Shown piece after piece: positions 1 through 8,541 of a stretch of DNA of 64,000 bases. This stretch comes from CAZRCZ01 sp964598765 (GTDB lineage: Bacteria; Sumerlaeota; Sumerlaeia; MVZB01; JAJFLK01). The notes below the pieces were generated by a model. It was not told the DNA's origin. It was given only the letters and a program-made list of their open reading frames with translations, and searched no databases. A program made the translations under genes and the position numbers. The first letter of the stretch is position 1. Every line of letters starts with the position of its first letter. The stretch is taken from positions 98,824 through 162,823 of the forward strand of contig CAZRCZ010000009.1 in NCBI GenBank assembly GCA_964598765.1, given 5' to 3'.

Positions 1-1
1 A

Positions 2-373
2 ATAATTGCTGTTTCCATATTTGGTCTTTCTTGGTATGTGACCGTTTACGCCGTGTCAAAATCCATGCCGAGTTTGGGGTCAATTCGGCTGATTTGGCAT
101 GGATTTGTGGGGTATCTCAGGTTCACACTTGTGGTTGGCCTTGCTCCGTCCCTCGGCCTCTCAGTGTTTCCTGTCTTGATGCCGCGTCTATCTCCCCACG
201 TTGGTCCCGGAATCTTTCTATTCTTTATTTCACTCGCGTTGTTTATCTCTTGGGTCACGGGGGGAAAAATGCTAAACGACGGAATTTGGCTCTTGAGAAA
301 AGAAATGACGCCCGAAAAATTGTGGCACCGGCTGGAAGCCGAATCCGAGCGGCGTTCCGCCGAGCGCGCGTGA
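2..373 (+). CDS. Small multi-pass membrane protein, 5' end cut by window edge
   Basis: The frame is open from the left edge to a stop at 371-373, so the gene probably begins outside the window; an internal GTG at 38 is possible but has no clear ribosome site. The visible product has about three hydrophobic stretches (around WHGFVGYLRFTLVVGLAPSL and GIFLFFISLALFISWV) and a charged C-terminal tail (MTPEKLWHRLEAESERRSAE). I recognise no family. It lies about 140 bases upstream of the crotonase gene, with a stretch resembling a dispersed 'CATCCTGTCCATCCTGC' phrase between them. Confidence 0.45.
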   Translation: MIAVSIFGLSWYVTVYAVSKSMPSLGSIRLIWHGFVGYLRFTLVVGLAPSLGLSVFPVLMPRLSPHVGPGIFLFFISLALFISWVTGGKMLNDGIWLLRKEMTPEKLWHRLEAESERRSAERA

Positions 374-514
374 TCGGTCTTTCTCTTCCGCTCCTTGACG
401 ACTCACCCTCTTCATCCTGTCCATCCTGCTCATCCCCGTTCAAAGTCATGGCGTTCTCTCCCGCTTCCGGTTATTTTATCGTCTAATCGAACCTCGGAAT
501 CTCAGGAGCCAACC

Positions 515-1312
515 ATGACCACGTCCGCCGCCGTTCAGACCGAACCCGAAGTCCTCGTCACAATGAAGGACCGGATCAAAACGATCACGATCAATCGCCC
601 GCACAAGAAAAACGCGCTCACGCATCAAGTCGAGGAATTGGTCCGCAACGCGGTCCTCGAAAGCGCGACGGACGACAGCCGCGTGACGATCCTGACGGGC
701 GCGGGGGGCGATTTCAGCGCGGGGGCCGATCTCGGAACTCCGGGGGGCAAAACCTACGACGTGACGGTTCATCTAAAGGAGGACGTCCATCCGATCGTCT
801 CGGCGATCCGCGACTGCAACAAGCCGTTCATCGCCAAGGTGCGCGGAAATTGCGTCGGTGTCGGGTGCAATTTCGCGCTGGCCTGCGACATGATTTTCGC
901 TTCCGAGGACGCGCGATTCAGCCAGATTTTCGTCCGCGTCGGGTTGGCGACCGACGGCGGCGGCGCGTATCACATGGTCCGCGCGATGGGCTGGCCGAAA
1001 GCCTATGAACTCATCACGACCGGCGCGATGATTTCCTCCGCCGACGCCGAACGGCTTGGGCTGATTAACCGCGTTTGCAAGGATTCCGAACTGGACGAAA
1101 CGGTCGAGAAGATCGCGCATCAACTTGCCACGGGCGCTTACGTTTCCGTTCAGCGATGCAAAGCCAACCTGCGCGAGGCAATGGACGGCACGCTCCAAAG
1201 CACGCTCGACTTCGAGGCCGAAAGCCAAGGTTATTGTTTCCGCTCCAAGGATTTCGCCGAAGGGGTCATGGCGTTTCTGCAGAAGCGGAAGCCAGTGTAC
1301 AAGGGAGAATAA
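515..1312 (+). CDS. Enoyl-CoA hydratase/isomerase (crotonase) family protein
   Basis: This 265-residue protein has the usual crotonase length and layout: an N-terminal ITINRP strand, the first oxyanion-hole region (FSAGADLGT), and the second (KVRGNCVGVGCNFALACD). The ATG at 515 is chosen because homologues begin shortly before the VTMKDRIKTITINRP strand; the open frame extends upstream but with low-complexity, non-family sequence. The two glutamates of classical hydratases are absent: the GGGCE position reads GVGCN, and the second reads FVRVGLATDGGG. The Asp in ATDGGG matches the acid of PaaG-type isomerases, so CoA-ester isomerisation is more likely than hydration. The substrate is unknown. 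Confidence 0.85.
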   Translation: MTTSAAVQTEPEVLVTMKDRIKTITINRPHKKNALTHQVEELVRNAVLESATDDSRVTILTGAGGDFSAGADLGTPGGKTYDVTVHLKEDVHPIVSAIRDCNKPFIAKVRGNCVGVGCNFALACDMIFASEDARFSQIFVRVGLATDGGGAYHMVRAMGWPKAYELITTGAMISSADAERLGLINRVCKDSELDETVEKIAHQLATGAYVSVQRCKANLREAMDGTLQSTLDFEAESQGYCFRSKDFAEGVMAFLQKRKPVYKGE

Positions 1313-1360
1313 TAAAGGTCTCTTGGGCAAAGGCAACCGATGACACACATCTTTTGACCC

Positions 1361-1717
1361 ATGAAACCCCGCTCCAAGATTGCTTTGCAAATCGTTTTTG
1401 CTCCAATCATTGCTCTGGTCGTATTATGCTGTTTTATTGGGTCTTCCGAAAAAAAGCGACCCTCGATAGAAACCTTACGCAGTGATTTTCTCAGGCGTGT
1501 CTCAGTGGGAATGAGCAAGGCGGATGTCGAGAACTACCTGCGAAGCTCGACTCTGACCTACGGCTGGGATGAAAAAGACCGAAATTACGGAGTCGTGATT
1601 CGTCCCAAGATGTCTTGGTTTACGCTGGTAGAGAAAAGTTATCAAATTGTCGTTCAATTCGATCTTCGAGAGAAGGTCTCGGATATTTCCGTTCGGGAAG
1701 TATTAACGGGTCCCTGA
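1361..1717 (+). CDS. Hypothetical protein with one N-terminal membrane anchor
   Basis: 118 residues. It has a basic start (MKPRSKIA), one hydrophobic segment (QIVFAPIIALVVLCCFIG) and a soluble domain. The stretch RRVSVGMSKADVENYLRSS resembles the 'G.s..ev...lG' start of SmpA/BamE-like folds, but the match is too weak to name it. If CC at about residues 23-24 is a lipobox the protein could be lipid-anchored; a simple membrane anchor is equally possible. It lies 48 bases after the crotonase gene on the same strand and may share its transcript. Confidence 0.6.
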   Translation: MKPRSKIALQIVFAPIIALVVLCCFIGSSEKKRPSIETLRSDFLRRVSVGMSKADVENYLRSSTLTYGWDEKDRNYGVVIRPKMSWFTLVEKSYQIVVQFDLREKVSDISVREVLTGP

Positions 1718-1732
1718 AAAAGACTTGCCGAC

Positions 1733-2140
1733 TTACCCGGCTTGGTTGTCTTCGGGACCCGATGGCAGGCGCGACAAAATGAAATCCTTCACGCTGAGCG
1801 CCGAAGCGATCGCCTCCTGCGCCGATTCGGCAGTGGGCCAGAAATCCGCGTCATAGCGCAATTCCACCGCATAGGGCGTCAATGGCACAACGAGCGAATG
1901 AAGCGATTTGAAGGCGGGATCGAGCGTCGCGCAGAGTTCAACCAATTTGGCAAGATTATGCGAGAACGGAAAATCAACACTCCACTCAGTCAAAAATGCC
2001 TTCAGATATTTCTCAGCGGCTTGTTGCGCGTGAAAACAGGCGGCATCCATCGCTCCGGCCGTTAGCGAAGCCTGCATGGCGAGGCAATCGCCCCCGGCCT
2101 TCCGCAGGTATCCCCGCACCAAATCAGCTTTTTCTTTCAT
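1733..2140 (-). CDS. HEPN-domain protein (partner of MNT nucleotidyltransferase)
   Basis: 135 residues with the PF05168-type HEPN signature: an all-helical protein with AACFHAQQAAEKYLKAFL, then FSHNLAKLVELC and ELRYDADFW near the end. The start at 2140 (MKEKADLVRG) lies inside the end of the upstream MNT gene, giving a 17-base overlap and likely translational coupling. In HEPN/MNT modules the HEPN protein is the toxin or effector and the MNT protein the antitoxin. I see no RX4-6H ribonuclease motif: none of the three histidines follows an arginine at the right distance. RNase toxicity is therefore uncertain and a non-canonical or regulatory role is possible. Confidence 0.82.
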   Translation of the reverse strand: MKEKADLVRGYLRKAGGDCLAMQASLTAGAMDAACFHAQQAAEKYLKAFLTEWSVDFPFSHNLAKLVELCATLDPAFKSLHSLVVPLTPYAVELRYDADFWPTAESAQEAIASALSVKDFILSRLPSGPEDNQAG

Positions 2141-2450
2141 AGAGGGGAACACCCTCGCGCAAAGCCCGCGTGACAAAAGCTTGAGGAACCTGACTCCACT
2201 CCCGAACCTCCGAAGGGGTATAGACCACAATCTCAACCTCGGCGGGCAAGTCGGACAGCAAGGCGAAAAGCGGAGCCGAGCGTTGATAGCGCGGTTTGTC
2301 CGATTCTTGAATGATGAGAAGATCGTAATCGCTCGAGGCCCGGGCATCGCCCCGCGCCCGACTGCCGAAAAGGACAATTTTGTCGGGTCGCGCGATTCGA
2401 ACCACACGTCGAACGATTTCCTCTATCAGGTCTGTGGACGTTTGAATCAT
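2124..2450 (-). CDS. MNT-type minimal nucleotidyltransferase (HEPN partner, antitoxin-like)
   Basis: 108 residues. The catalytic core GSRARGDARASSDYDL fits GSX10DXD exactly, and a further acidic strand (AEVEIVVYT) probably carries the third metal ligand. This is the classic minimal nucleotidyltransferase of the MntA/HepT type. Known MntA proteins add AMP residues to their HEPN partner to silence it; that role is inferred from the family and the gene pairing. It is the first gene of a two-gene minus-strand unit, with the downstream HEPN gene overlapping by 17 bases. The pair sits alone between unrelated genes, as mobile toxin-antitoxin modules do. Confidence 0.85.
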   Translation of the reverse strand: MIQTSTDLIEEIVRRVVRIARPDKIVLFGSRARGDARASSDYDLLIIQESDKPRYQRSAPLFALLSDLPAEVEIVVYTPSEVREWSQVPQAFVTRALREGVPLYERKS

Positions 2451-2601
2451 AACGCTCCTTGATCATTGCACACCTCTTGACGACTTCTCAATACCGTGTG
2501 CGGATTGATTCTCCTCCCGCCAATCTTTTCCCGCGCTGGAATCTCGACATTCCCCGCGCTATCGTAATACGATGCGTGGCCTTAAGAATCAGGAAGACGA
2601 C

Positions 2602-4542
2602 ATGACCATCACCCTCACACTCCCCGACGGAAGCCAGAAGACCTGCGAATCGGGCGCGACGGCGCTGGAGGTCGCCAAGGGCATCGGTCCGCGATTGGCG
2701 CAGGCGGCCATCGGAGCCAAGGTTAACGGCGCGATGTGCGATCTGAACCGTCCGATCACCCGCGACGCGACGCTCGAAATCATCACCGCCCGCGCCGACA
2801 ATCCCGACGCGCTTTATTTTCTGCGCCACTCGACCGCGCACGTCATGGCGGAGGCGATCCAGAAACTCTGGCCCAACACCGGCCTCGCCTACGGACCGCC
2901 GGTGGACAACGGATTTTATTACGACATGGATTGCCCCCATGCGATCCGCGAGGAGGATTTTCCGGCGATTGAGGCGGAAATGGCGAAGATCGTCGCGGAA
3001 AATCGTCCGTTCACGCGCTACGAAATGACCCGCGACGAAGCGCTTGGCAAACTCAAGGACGACCTCTACAAGACCGACAACGTCAACCGCGCCGAAGGGG
3101 ACGTGATGAGTTTCTACGCCACAGGCGAGCCGGGGAAAAATTGGGAGGACCTTTGCAGAGGACCGCACATCCCCTCGACGGGGCGGATCGGCGCCTTCAA
3201 GATCACGTCGGTCGCCGGAGCGTATTGGCACGGCGACGCCTCCAGCAGACAGCTTCAGCGCATCTATGGCACGGCATTTTTCAGCAAGAAGGAACTCGAT
3301 CAACATCTCGCGCAGATCGAAGAGGCGAAAAAACGCGATCACCGCGTGATCGGCAAGCAACTGGGACTCTTCACCATCAATCCGCTCGTCGGAAGCGGGC
3401 TGATTCTTTGGATGCCGAAAGGGGCGATCCTCCGCACGGTCCTTCAAAACTTCATGCAAGAGGAACTCGTCAAGCGCGGCTACGATCCGGTCTATACGCC
3501 GCACATCGGCAACATCGAACTCTACAAAACGAGCGGGCATTACCCCTATTACTCCGACTCGCAATATCCGCCGATTCAGATGCGCGACGAGGACACGCAG
3601 TATTTGCTGAAACCGATGAACTGCCCGCATCACATCATGATTTACGCCGCCGAACCGCGCAGTTACCGTAACCTACCGGTGCGCCTCGCGGAGTTTGGGA
3701 CGGTTTATCGCTTTGAGCAATCGGGCGAGCTGAACGGCATGACGCGCGTGCGGGGATTCACGCAGGATGACGCGCATTTGTTCGTCACGCCGGAGCAGGT
3801 CGAGGAGGAATTCCGCTCGACGATCGAATTGGTCGCGCACGTTTTCCGCACGCTGAAGTTCGACGATTTCGAGGTGCGGCTTTCGCTTCACGATCCGAAC
3901 AGCGACAAATTCGCGGGGGATCCGACGGTCTGGATGAAAGCGGAGGAAATCCTGCGGCGCGTCATGACCGAAATCAAATTTCCGTTCATCGAGGCCAAGG
4001 GGGAGGCGGCGTTCTACGGTCCTAAGGTGGATTTCATCGTCAAGGATTGCATCGGGCGAAAATGGCAATTGGGAACGGTCCAGCTTGACTACGTTCTGCC
4101 GGAGCGGTTCAAGCTGGAATATATCGGCGCGGACAACAAGCCGCATCGGCCGGTGATGATTCATCGCGCGCCGTTCGGATCATTCGAGCGGTTCACGGGA
4201 GTTTTGATCGAGCATTTCGCGGGGAATTTTCCGCTCTGGCTCGCGCCCGTTCAGGTGGCGATTTTACCGATCACGTCGGATCAAAACGAATACGCCCGCG
4301 CGATCGCGGCTCAACTCAAGACCGCCGGATTGCGTCCGGCGATTGACGAAACAAGCGAGAAGATCGGCAGAAAAATCCGCGAGGCCGAAACGCAAAAAAT
4401 TCCGGCGATGTTTGTCATCGGAAAAAAGGAGGCCGAAGCGCAGTCGGTCGCCTTGCGCCGTCATGGCAAGGGAGATCAGGGTGTCGTGCCGATCGAGTCC
4501 GCGATTGAGGGTCTTGCGGCCGAGGTTGCGTCACGTCGGTGA
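2602..4542 (+). CDS. thrS: Threonine--tRNA ligase
   Basis: 646 residues from the ATG at 2602, which follows an AGGAAGACGAC ribosome site; an upstream in-frame ATG at 2572 adds ten non-conserved residues. Domains in order: N-terminal TGS (TLPDGSQ), the editing/SAD domain (HSTAHVMAEAI, HGDASS), the class II catalytic core, and the anticodon-binding domain (PVQVAILPIT). Class II motifs are visible: LKPMNCPHHIMIY with the zinc Cys and His, the motif 2 region (VYRFEQSGELNGMTRVRGFTQDD is conserved in parts), and motif 3 (HRAPFGSFERF). It charges tRNA-Thr. The gene stands alone, with no infC or rplT downstream. Confidence 0.98.
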   Translation: MTITLTLPDGSQKTCESGATALEVAKGIGPRLAQAAIGAKVNGAMCDLNRPITRDATLEIITARADNPDALYFLRHSTAHVMAEAIQKLWPNTGLAYGPPVDNGFYYDMDCPHAIREEDFPAIEAEMAKIVAENRPFTRYEMTRDEALGKLKDDLYKTDNVNRAEGDVMSFYATGEPGKNWEDLCRGPHIPSTGRIGAFKITSVAGAYWHGDASSRQLQRIYGTAFFSKKELDQHLAQIEEAKKRDHRVIGKQLGLFTINPLVGSGLILWMPKGAILRTVLQNFMQEELVKRGYDPVYTPHIGNIELYKTSGHYPYYSDSQYPPIQMRDEDTQYLLKPMNCPHHIMIYAAEPRSYRNLPVRLAEFGTVYRFEQSGELNGMTRVRGFTQDDAHLFVTPEQVEEEFRSTIELVAHVFRTLKFDDFEVRLSLHDPNSDKFAGDPTVWMKAEEILRRVMTEIKFPFIEAKGEAAFYGPKVDFIVKDCIGRKWQLGTVQLDYVLPERFKLEYIGADNKPHRPVMIHRAPFGSFERFTGVLIEHFAGNFPLWLAPVQVAILPITSDQNEYARAIAAQLKTAGLRPAIDETSEKIGRKIREAETQKIPAMFVIGKKEAEAQSVALRRHGKGDQGVVPIESAIEGLAAEVASRR

Positions 4543-4566
4543 AACGCTCCAACCGGAATTCTCCCC

Positions 4567-4833
4567 ATGAGCCGACGGAAGAAAGTTCTGAAGGATGCGT
4601 TGCGTGGAGCTTCGGATGTCAACATTCGTTTTGAGGAATTGCGGCAGTTGTTGCTATACTTGGGTTTTGGAGAGCGCATCAAGGGAAGTCACCATATTTT
4701 TTGGCTTCCGAGATTCGCTGAAATCTTGAATTTGCAACCGCTACAGGACGGAAAAGCAAAGGCTTATCAGGTTAAGCAGGTTTGGAATTTGATCCTCGAA
4801 TACAGGCTCGGAGGCGAAGATGCTGAAATATGA
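4567..4833 (+). CDS. hicA: HicA-like mRNA interferase toxin
   Basis: 88 residues. The signature is LGFGERIKGSHHIFWLP, matching the HicA core with the catalytic histidine in GSHH, followed by a LQPLQDGKAKAYQVKQV strand-helix that corresponds to the 'p....k.v......i' end of the family. It is about 25 residues longer at the N terminus than typical HicA proteins. The following hicB-like gene overlaps it by 14 bases, the normal toxin-first order. The double-stranded RNA-binding-like fold cleaving mRNA is known for the family and inferred here. Confidence 0.82.
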   Translation: MSRRKKVLKDALRGASDVNIRFEELRQLLLYLGFGERIKGSHHIFWLPRFAEILNLQPLQDGKAKAYQVKQVWNLILEYRLGGEDAEI

Positions 4834-5029
4834 AGTCATCATTTATTGGAGCGAAACCGACCGGGCATTTCTCGCCGTGATTCCCGAATTGCCCGGTTGC
4901 ATGGCCGATGGCTCAACGACGTCCAAAGCCTTGGCAAATGTCGAAGTGATCGCCAAGGAGTGGGTCGAAACCGCCAAGGTATTAGGACGCCCCATCCCCG
5001 TACCCAAAGGGCGATTGATCTTCGCCTGA
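4820..5029 (+). CDS. hicB: HicB-like antitoxin
   Basis: 69 residues. The short HicB fold is clear: YEVIIYWSETDRAFLAVIPELPGCMADGS, followed by the helix ALANVEVIAKEWVETAKVLG and the ending GRPIPVPKGRLIF. It is the short form with no separate ribbon-helix-helix or HTH DNA-binding domain at the C terminus, so autorepression may be weak or depend on another region. It overlaps the toxin gene by 14 bases, so translation is probably coupled. Confidence 0.85.
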   Translation: MLKYEVIIYWSETDRAFLAVIPELPGCMADGSTTSKALANVEVIAKEWVETAKVLGRPIPVPKGRLIFA

Positions 5030-5086
5030 CGGATTCAGTTGCCTTCACACGAACTCACCCCCGAACCCGAAAAGGCCCCCTTCGTC

Positions 5087-5860
5087 ATGGGGATGCCGAT
5101 GAAAATCGGCGTCATGGGAGGCGCGACGAATCATTTTGAGCAGGCCCATCTCGACAAAGCCTTCCAGCTCGGCGAAGCCATTGCCAAGCGAGGAGCCATC
5201 ATGGTCACCGGCGGTTGTCCGGGGCTTCCGCTCGCGGCGGCTCACGGCGCGTGGACGCACAACGGCTACGTGATCGGGATTTCGCCCGGCTTGAGCCTCG
5301 AAGAGCACGTCAACAAATATGAATCGCCGACGCAATTCCATAACGTCCTGATTTACACCGGTAGCGGATTGATGGGACGCGAGGTCGTCAATATCCGCAG
5401 TTCCGACATCGTCGTCATCATTGGCGGCAGAAGCGGGACGCTCGGCGAACTTGCCATCGCCTACGACGAGGGGAAATTGATCGGCGTGCTCAAAGGCACG
5501 GGCGGCATCAGCGACATGGTGAAGGATATTTTGAAGGCGTGCGAAAAAGACACCGGCGCGCGCGTCGTTTATTCGGAAAATCCTGAGCAACTCATCGAGG
5601 AAGTGCTTCGAGCTTATAAGGAGACCCACTATCATCGTCCCTCCTACTTCTCCGAGAAAGGAAGCGCGTGGGGCGTACCCCATTCTCCGAAGCCGGGCAT
5701 GGAACGCGATTTGGTTTGCGGCATGTGGATCGAGCCGGCGACCGCCGTGGATGAGCGGAAGCTTGAAGGCGTCCGCTATATTTTCTGCTCGACGGCGTGC
5801 GCGCGGACGTTCGACGCCGATCCGAAAAAATACATCGCGCGCAATCAAGCCAATGGCTGA
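5087..5860 (+). CDS. LOG-family nucleotide-binding protein fused to a YHS metal-binding domain
   Basis: About 257 residues from the ATG at 5087; a TTG at 5039 could add 16 non-conserved residues. The N-terminal 190 residues form a Rossmann-like LOG/TIGR00725-type domain: KIGVMGGATNHFEQA, MVTGGCPGLPLAAAHGA, IIGGRSGTLGELAIAYDEG. The C-terminal 45 residues are a YHS domain: MERDLVCGMWIEPATA, then YIFCSTACARTFDADPKKYI, with CGM and FCSxxC as the metal ligands. LOG proteins of known function hydrolyse nucleotide monophosphates, but this subgroup is uncharacterised. Its stop overlaps the start of the next gene by eight bases, so the two are probably co-translated. Confidence 0.82.
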   Translation: MGMPMKIGVMGGATNHFEQAHLDKAFQLGEAIAKRGAIMVTGGCPGLPLAAAHGAWTHNGYVIGISPGLSLEEHVNKYESPTQFHNVLIYTGSGLMGREVVNIRSSDIVVIIGGRSGTLGELAIAYDEGKLIGVLKGTGGISDMVKDILKACEKDTGARVVYSENPEQLIEEVLRAYKETHYHRPSYFSEKGSAWGVPHSPKPGMERDLVCGMWIEPATAVDERKLEGVRYIFCSTACARTFDADPKKYIARNQANG

Positions 5861-7247
5861 TCCGCGCGCTTCCCTCCGTTTTTGCGGCGGCGCGGGAACC
5901 GTCACAGGCTCGAAGTATCTGATCGAATATGACGGACGAAAAATTCTGCTTGAGGCGGGCTTGTTCCAAGGTCTCAAGTCCCTGCGCCTGCGAAACTGGT
6001 CCGACCCGCCGTTCGATCCCGCGCAAATTTCGGCGGTGGTTCTCAGCCACGCGCATCTGGATCACTCCGGTTATCTTCCGTTGCTCGTTCGCAAGGGATT
6101 CCGAGGCAAAATTTATTGCACCTCGGCAACAGCGGACCTTTTGGGCATCTTGCTCCCCGATTCCGCGCATCTGTTGGAGGAAGAAGCCGAGTGGGCCAAC
6201 CGCAAGGGCTACTCCAAACACAAACCCGCCCTGCCCCTTTACTCGATGGCCGATGTCGAACCGACGCTCAAGCTTTTGCAATCGCGTCCTTTTCACGAAT
6301 CCTTCGAGGTTGAGAGCGGACTCTCGGCCACGTTCAATCGCGCCGGACACATCTTGGGTTCGGCGACGGTGGAACTCCAATGCCGGCGTTCCGATCCGTT
6401 TCGGATTGTCTTCTCCGGCGACTTGGGGCGATGGGATCGCCCAATTTTGCGCGATCCTGAATTCGTTGCCAAAGCAGACCTTCTCTTGCTGGAATCCACC
6501 TACGGCGACCGCGTTCACCCAACCAACACCGATGAGGAATTAGCGCAAGTCATCCGGGAATCGGCGGCCAAGGGAGGCGCTCTGATTATACCGGCGTTCG
6601 CGGTCGGTCGCGCTCAGGAATTGATTTGGTGGATTCGGCAATTAGAGGATCAGGATCGAATCCCCGCCCTTCCCGTTTACATGGACAGTCCCATGGCCAT
6701 CGCCGCGTCGGAAATCTATCGCCGCCATCCCGAAGAGCACGACCTCGACATGCGAGCCTTGATCGTTCAACATCGCAATCCCTTGGCCACGCGGCGATTT
6801 GCGCTGATCCGAACACCCGACGAATCCAAAGCGCTCAACGACGTCATCGGGCCGATGATCATCATTGCGGCGAGCGGCATGGCGACTGGAGGCCGGGTGC
6901 TTCACCACCTTCGTTGGCGGCTACCCGATCATCGGACCACGGTCTTGCTTGTCGGCTATCAGGCGGCGGGAACGCGCGGCCGGTCGTTGCAGGACGGAGC
7001 CAAGACGCTTCGGATGCACGGTCAGGAGGTTCCGGTGAAGGCAAAGATTGAGAAACTCGCAGGTTTGTCGGCACATGCCGACCGCGACGAAATTCTTCGA
7101 TGGCTTGGAGGATTCAAGACCGCGCCCAAACAAGTCTATCTCGTCCACGGTGAGCCTCGGGTGGCTCATCATTTGAGCGGTGTCATTCAATCCCGCTTGG
7201 GTTGGAATGTCCGGATCGCGGAGGATCGAGAAAACATTCAATTTTGA
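5853..7247 (+). CDS. Metallo-beta-lactamase/beta-CASP family hydrolase (RNA-processing type)
   Basis: 464 residues. The start at 5853 (MADPRASLRFCGG) overlaps the upstream stop by eight bases. Metal motif SHAHLDHSG (HxHxDH) is present, along with AGHILGSA, FSGDLGR, the beta-CASP strand LLLESTYGDR, the IIPAFAVGRAQEL helix start and the terminal SAHADRDEI histidine. The layout matches the YsiA/CPSF-like bacterial RNase group of usual length (about 450-470). No KH or PIN extension is present. It is likely a cytoplasmic Zn-dependent ribonuclease; the coupling with the LOG-YHS gene suggests shared regulation but the reason is unknown. Confidence 0.92.
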   Translation: MADPRASLRFCGGAGTVTGSKYLIEYDGRKILLEAGLFQGLKSLRLRNWSDPPFDPAQISAVVLSHAHLDHSGYLPLLVRKGFRGKIYCTSATADLLGILLPDSAHLLEEEAEWANRKGYSKHKPALPLYSMADVEPTLKLLQSRPFHESFEVESGLSATFNRAGHILGSATVELQCRRSDPFRIVFSGDLGRWDRPILRDPEFVAKADLLLLESTYGDRVHPTNTDEELAQVIRESAAKGGALIIPAFAVGRAQELIWWIRQLEDQDRIPALPVYMDSPMAIAASEIYRRHPEEHDLDMRALIVQHRNPLATRRFALIRTPDESKALNDVIGPMIIIAASGMATGGRVLHHLRWRLPDHRTTVLLVGYQAAGTRGRSLQDGAKTLRMHGQEVPVKAKIEKLAGLSAHADRDEILRWLGGFKTAPKQVYLVHGEPRVAHHLSGVIQSRLGWNVRIAEDRENIQF

Positions 7248-7301
7248 AATCTGGTCGAGCGAAAAAAGCGCGATTGCAAAATGTCATTGGGAAAAAGGGT
7301 T

Positions 7302-8018
7302 CTACTCCGATTCAATTTTGTCCTCCTTCCCCGTCATCGGGGCGCGCCGGACGGACAACGCGATCCCCAATTGCCCCGCCCAATAGGTGAGCATGATGAG
7401 GAAGCGGGCGAAAGGAAACGCGCCGTGGAATTTTTCAAGGGCGATCAACGTGTCGGAAAGGATGAAACTGATGGCTCCGCAAAGCGCGCTCCAATGCGCC
7501 TTGGGGCTTTCCCCCGGATGGCCGATCCTCGCGGCGGCCCGCCAACCCATGGTGAGAATCACGCCGACATAAACGATAACGGGAAGGCGCAATTCCCCCA
7601 AATTAGGCCAAAGAAATCCCAGCATCCCCATCCCATACGCGAGAAAGGGTATCAGTCGAATAGACTGGAGACTGACCTTTCCCGATGCCCCTCGATTTGA
7701 GAATGCGGCGATGTAGCAGAGATGCGCCAATAAGAATGATCCCAAGCCGAAAATGAATAAGTCTCTCGGCAACATGAGAAAAACATCCCCCGCGAGGGAA
7801 AAGACAAATCCGACGGCAATCGCGCGGCGGTAAAAATCGGGAACCGGGGACCAAACCCGCAGGAGAACGATGAGGCAAAGGACGGGAATCGGCTTGCCGA
7901 TCCACATGAGCCAGTCGTTGCTGATGGCGGAACCGAGGAAATAAACAAGCGCGGAGATCAGGGCGATCAGAAGCCAAGGCAAGGCGTTTCCGGAGGCGAA
8001 TTTTCCCGATTGGTTCAT
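7302..8018 (-). CDS. YhhN/TMEM86-family membrane protein (lysoplasmalogenase-like)
   Basis: 238 residues with about eight transmembrane helices. Family landmarks are visible: WIGKPIPVLCLIVLL, FSLAGDVFLMLPRDLFIFGLGSFLLAH in pieces, GAISFILSDTLIAL, and ARFLIMLTYWAGQLGIALSV. Animal TMEM86 and one bacterial member hydrolyse the vinyl-ether bond of lysoplasmalogen; the bacterial role is generally unproven. The gene is divergent from the ferredoxin gene, with only 42 bases between the two starts, and converges on the beta-CASP gene. Confidence 0.88.
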   Translation of the reverse strand: MNQSGKFASGNALPWLLIALISALVYFLGSAISNDWLMWIGKPIPVLCLIVLLRVWSPVPDFYRRAIAVGFVFSLAGDVFLMLPRDLFIFGLGSFLLAHLCYIAAFSNRGASGKVSLQSIRLIPFLAYGMGMLGFLWPNLGELRLPVIVYVGVILTMGWRAAARIGHPGESPKAHWSALCGAISFILSDTLIALEKFHGAFPFARFLIMLTYWAGQLGIALSVRRAPMTGKEDKIESE

Positions 8019-8060
8019 TGATGGATTTTCCGTTTTCCTCGCCGGACCTCAAGCGTTAAA

Positions 8061-8459
8061 ATGCCGTGCATGGAAGACCCGGCCAAACGCCTTCATCAAC
8101 TTGCCGAGGAATTGCACATCCCCCGGACGCGGCGGCATATATTTCTTTGTTGCGACCAGACCAAGCCGAAATGCTCCGAAAAGGAGCGGTCGCTGGAAGC
8201 GTGGAATTACCTCAAGGGGAGACTCAAGGAGTTGGGATTGGTCGGGCAAGGTGGAATTTACCGGACCAAGGCCAATTGCCTGCAGATTTGCGAGGGGGGA
8301 CCGATTGCCGTCGTTTATCCCGAGGGGACATGGTATCGCGCCTGCGATCCCCCCGTTTTGGAGCGGATCATTCAGGAGCACCTGATCGGAGGAAAGATCG
8401 TCGAGGAGTATTTGATCTTGAGGCATGGATTGACGGGGGGGGATGCCTGTTCTTCATGA
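8061..8459 (+). CDS. Thioredoxin-like [2Fe-2S] ferredoxin
   Basis: 132 residues with the thioredoxin-like ferredoxin pattern: HIFLCCDQTKPKC near residue 28, then YRTKANCLQICEGGPIAVV and YPEGTWY. The cysteines in CCDQTKPKC and CLQIC are the probable cluster ligands. Members are soluble small electron carriers; the partner here is unknown. ATGs at 8061 and 8070 are both possible starts. It is followed by 170 bases without a gene and then the HPr gene. Confidence 0.9.
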   Translation: MPCMEDPAKRLHQLAEELHIPRTRRHIFLCCDQTKPKCSEKERSLEAWNYLKGRLKELGLVGQGGIYRTKANCLQICEGGPIAVVYPEGTWYRACDPPVLERIIQEHLIGGKIVEEYLILRHGLTGGDACSS

Positions 8460-8541
8460 AGCGTCCGAGGATTTGATCCGCCGCTGTTTGTCTTCCCCGC
8501 CTTTGCATTTTGAAGCCGGTGATCATTGACTTTGATCCCTC

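Noticed and set aside
2124..2140. Frameshift between MNT and HEPN genes
   Set aside because: The 17-base overlap is a normal arrangement for HEPN/MNT modules; both proteins are complete.
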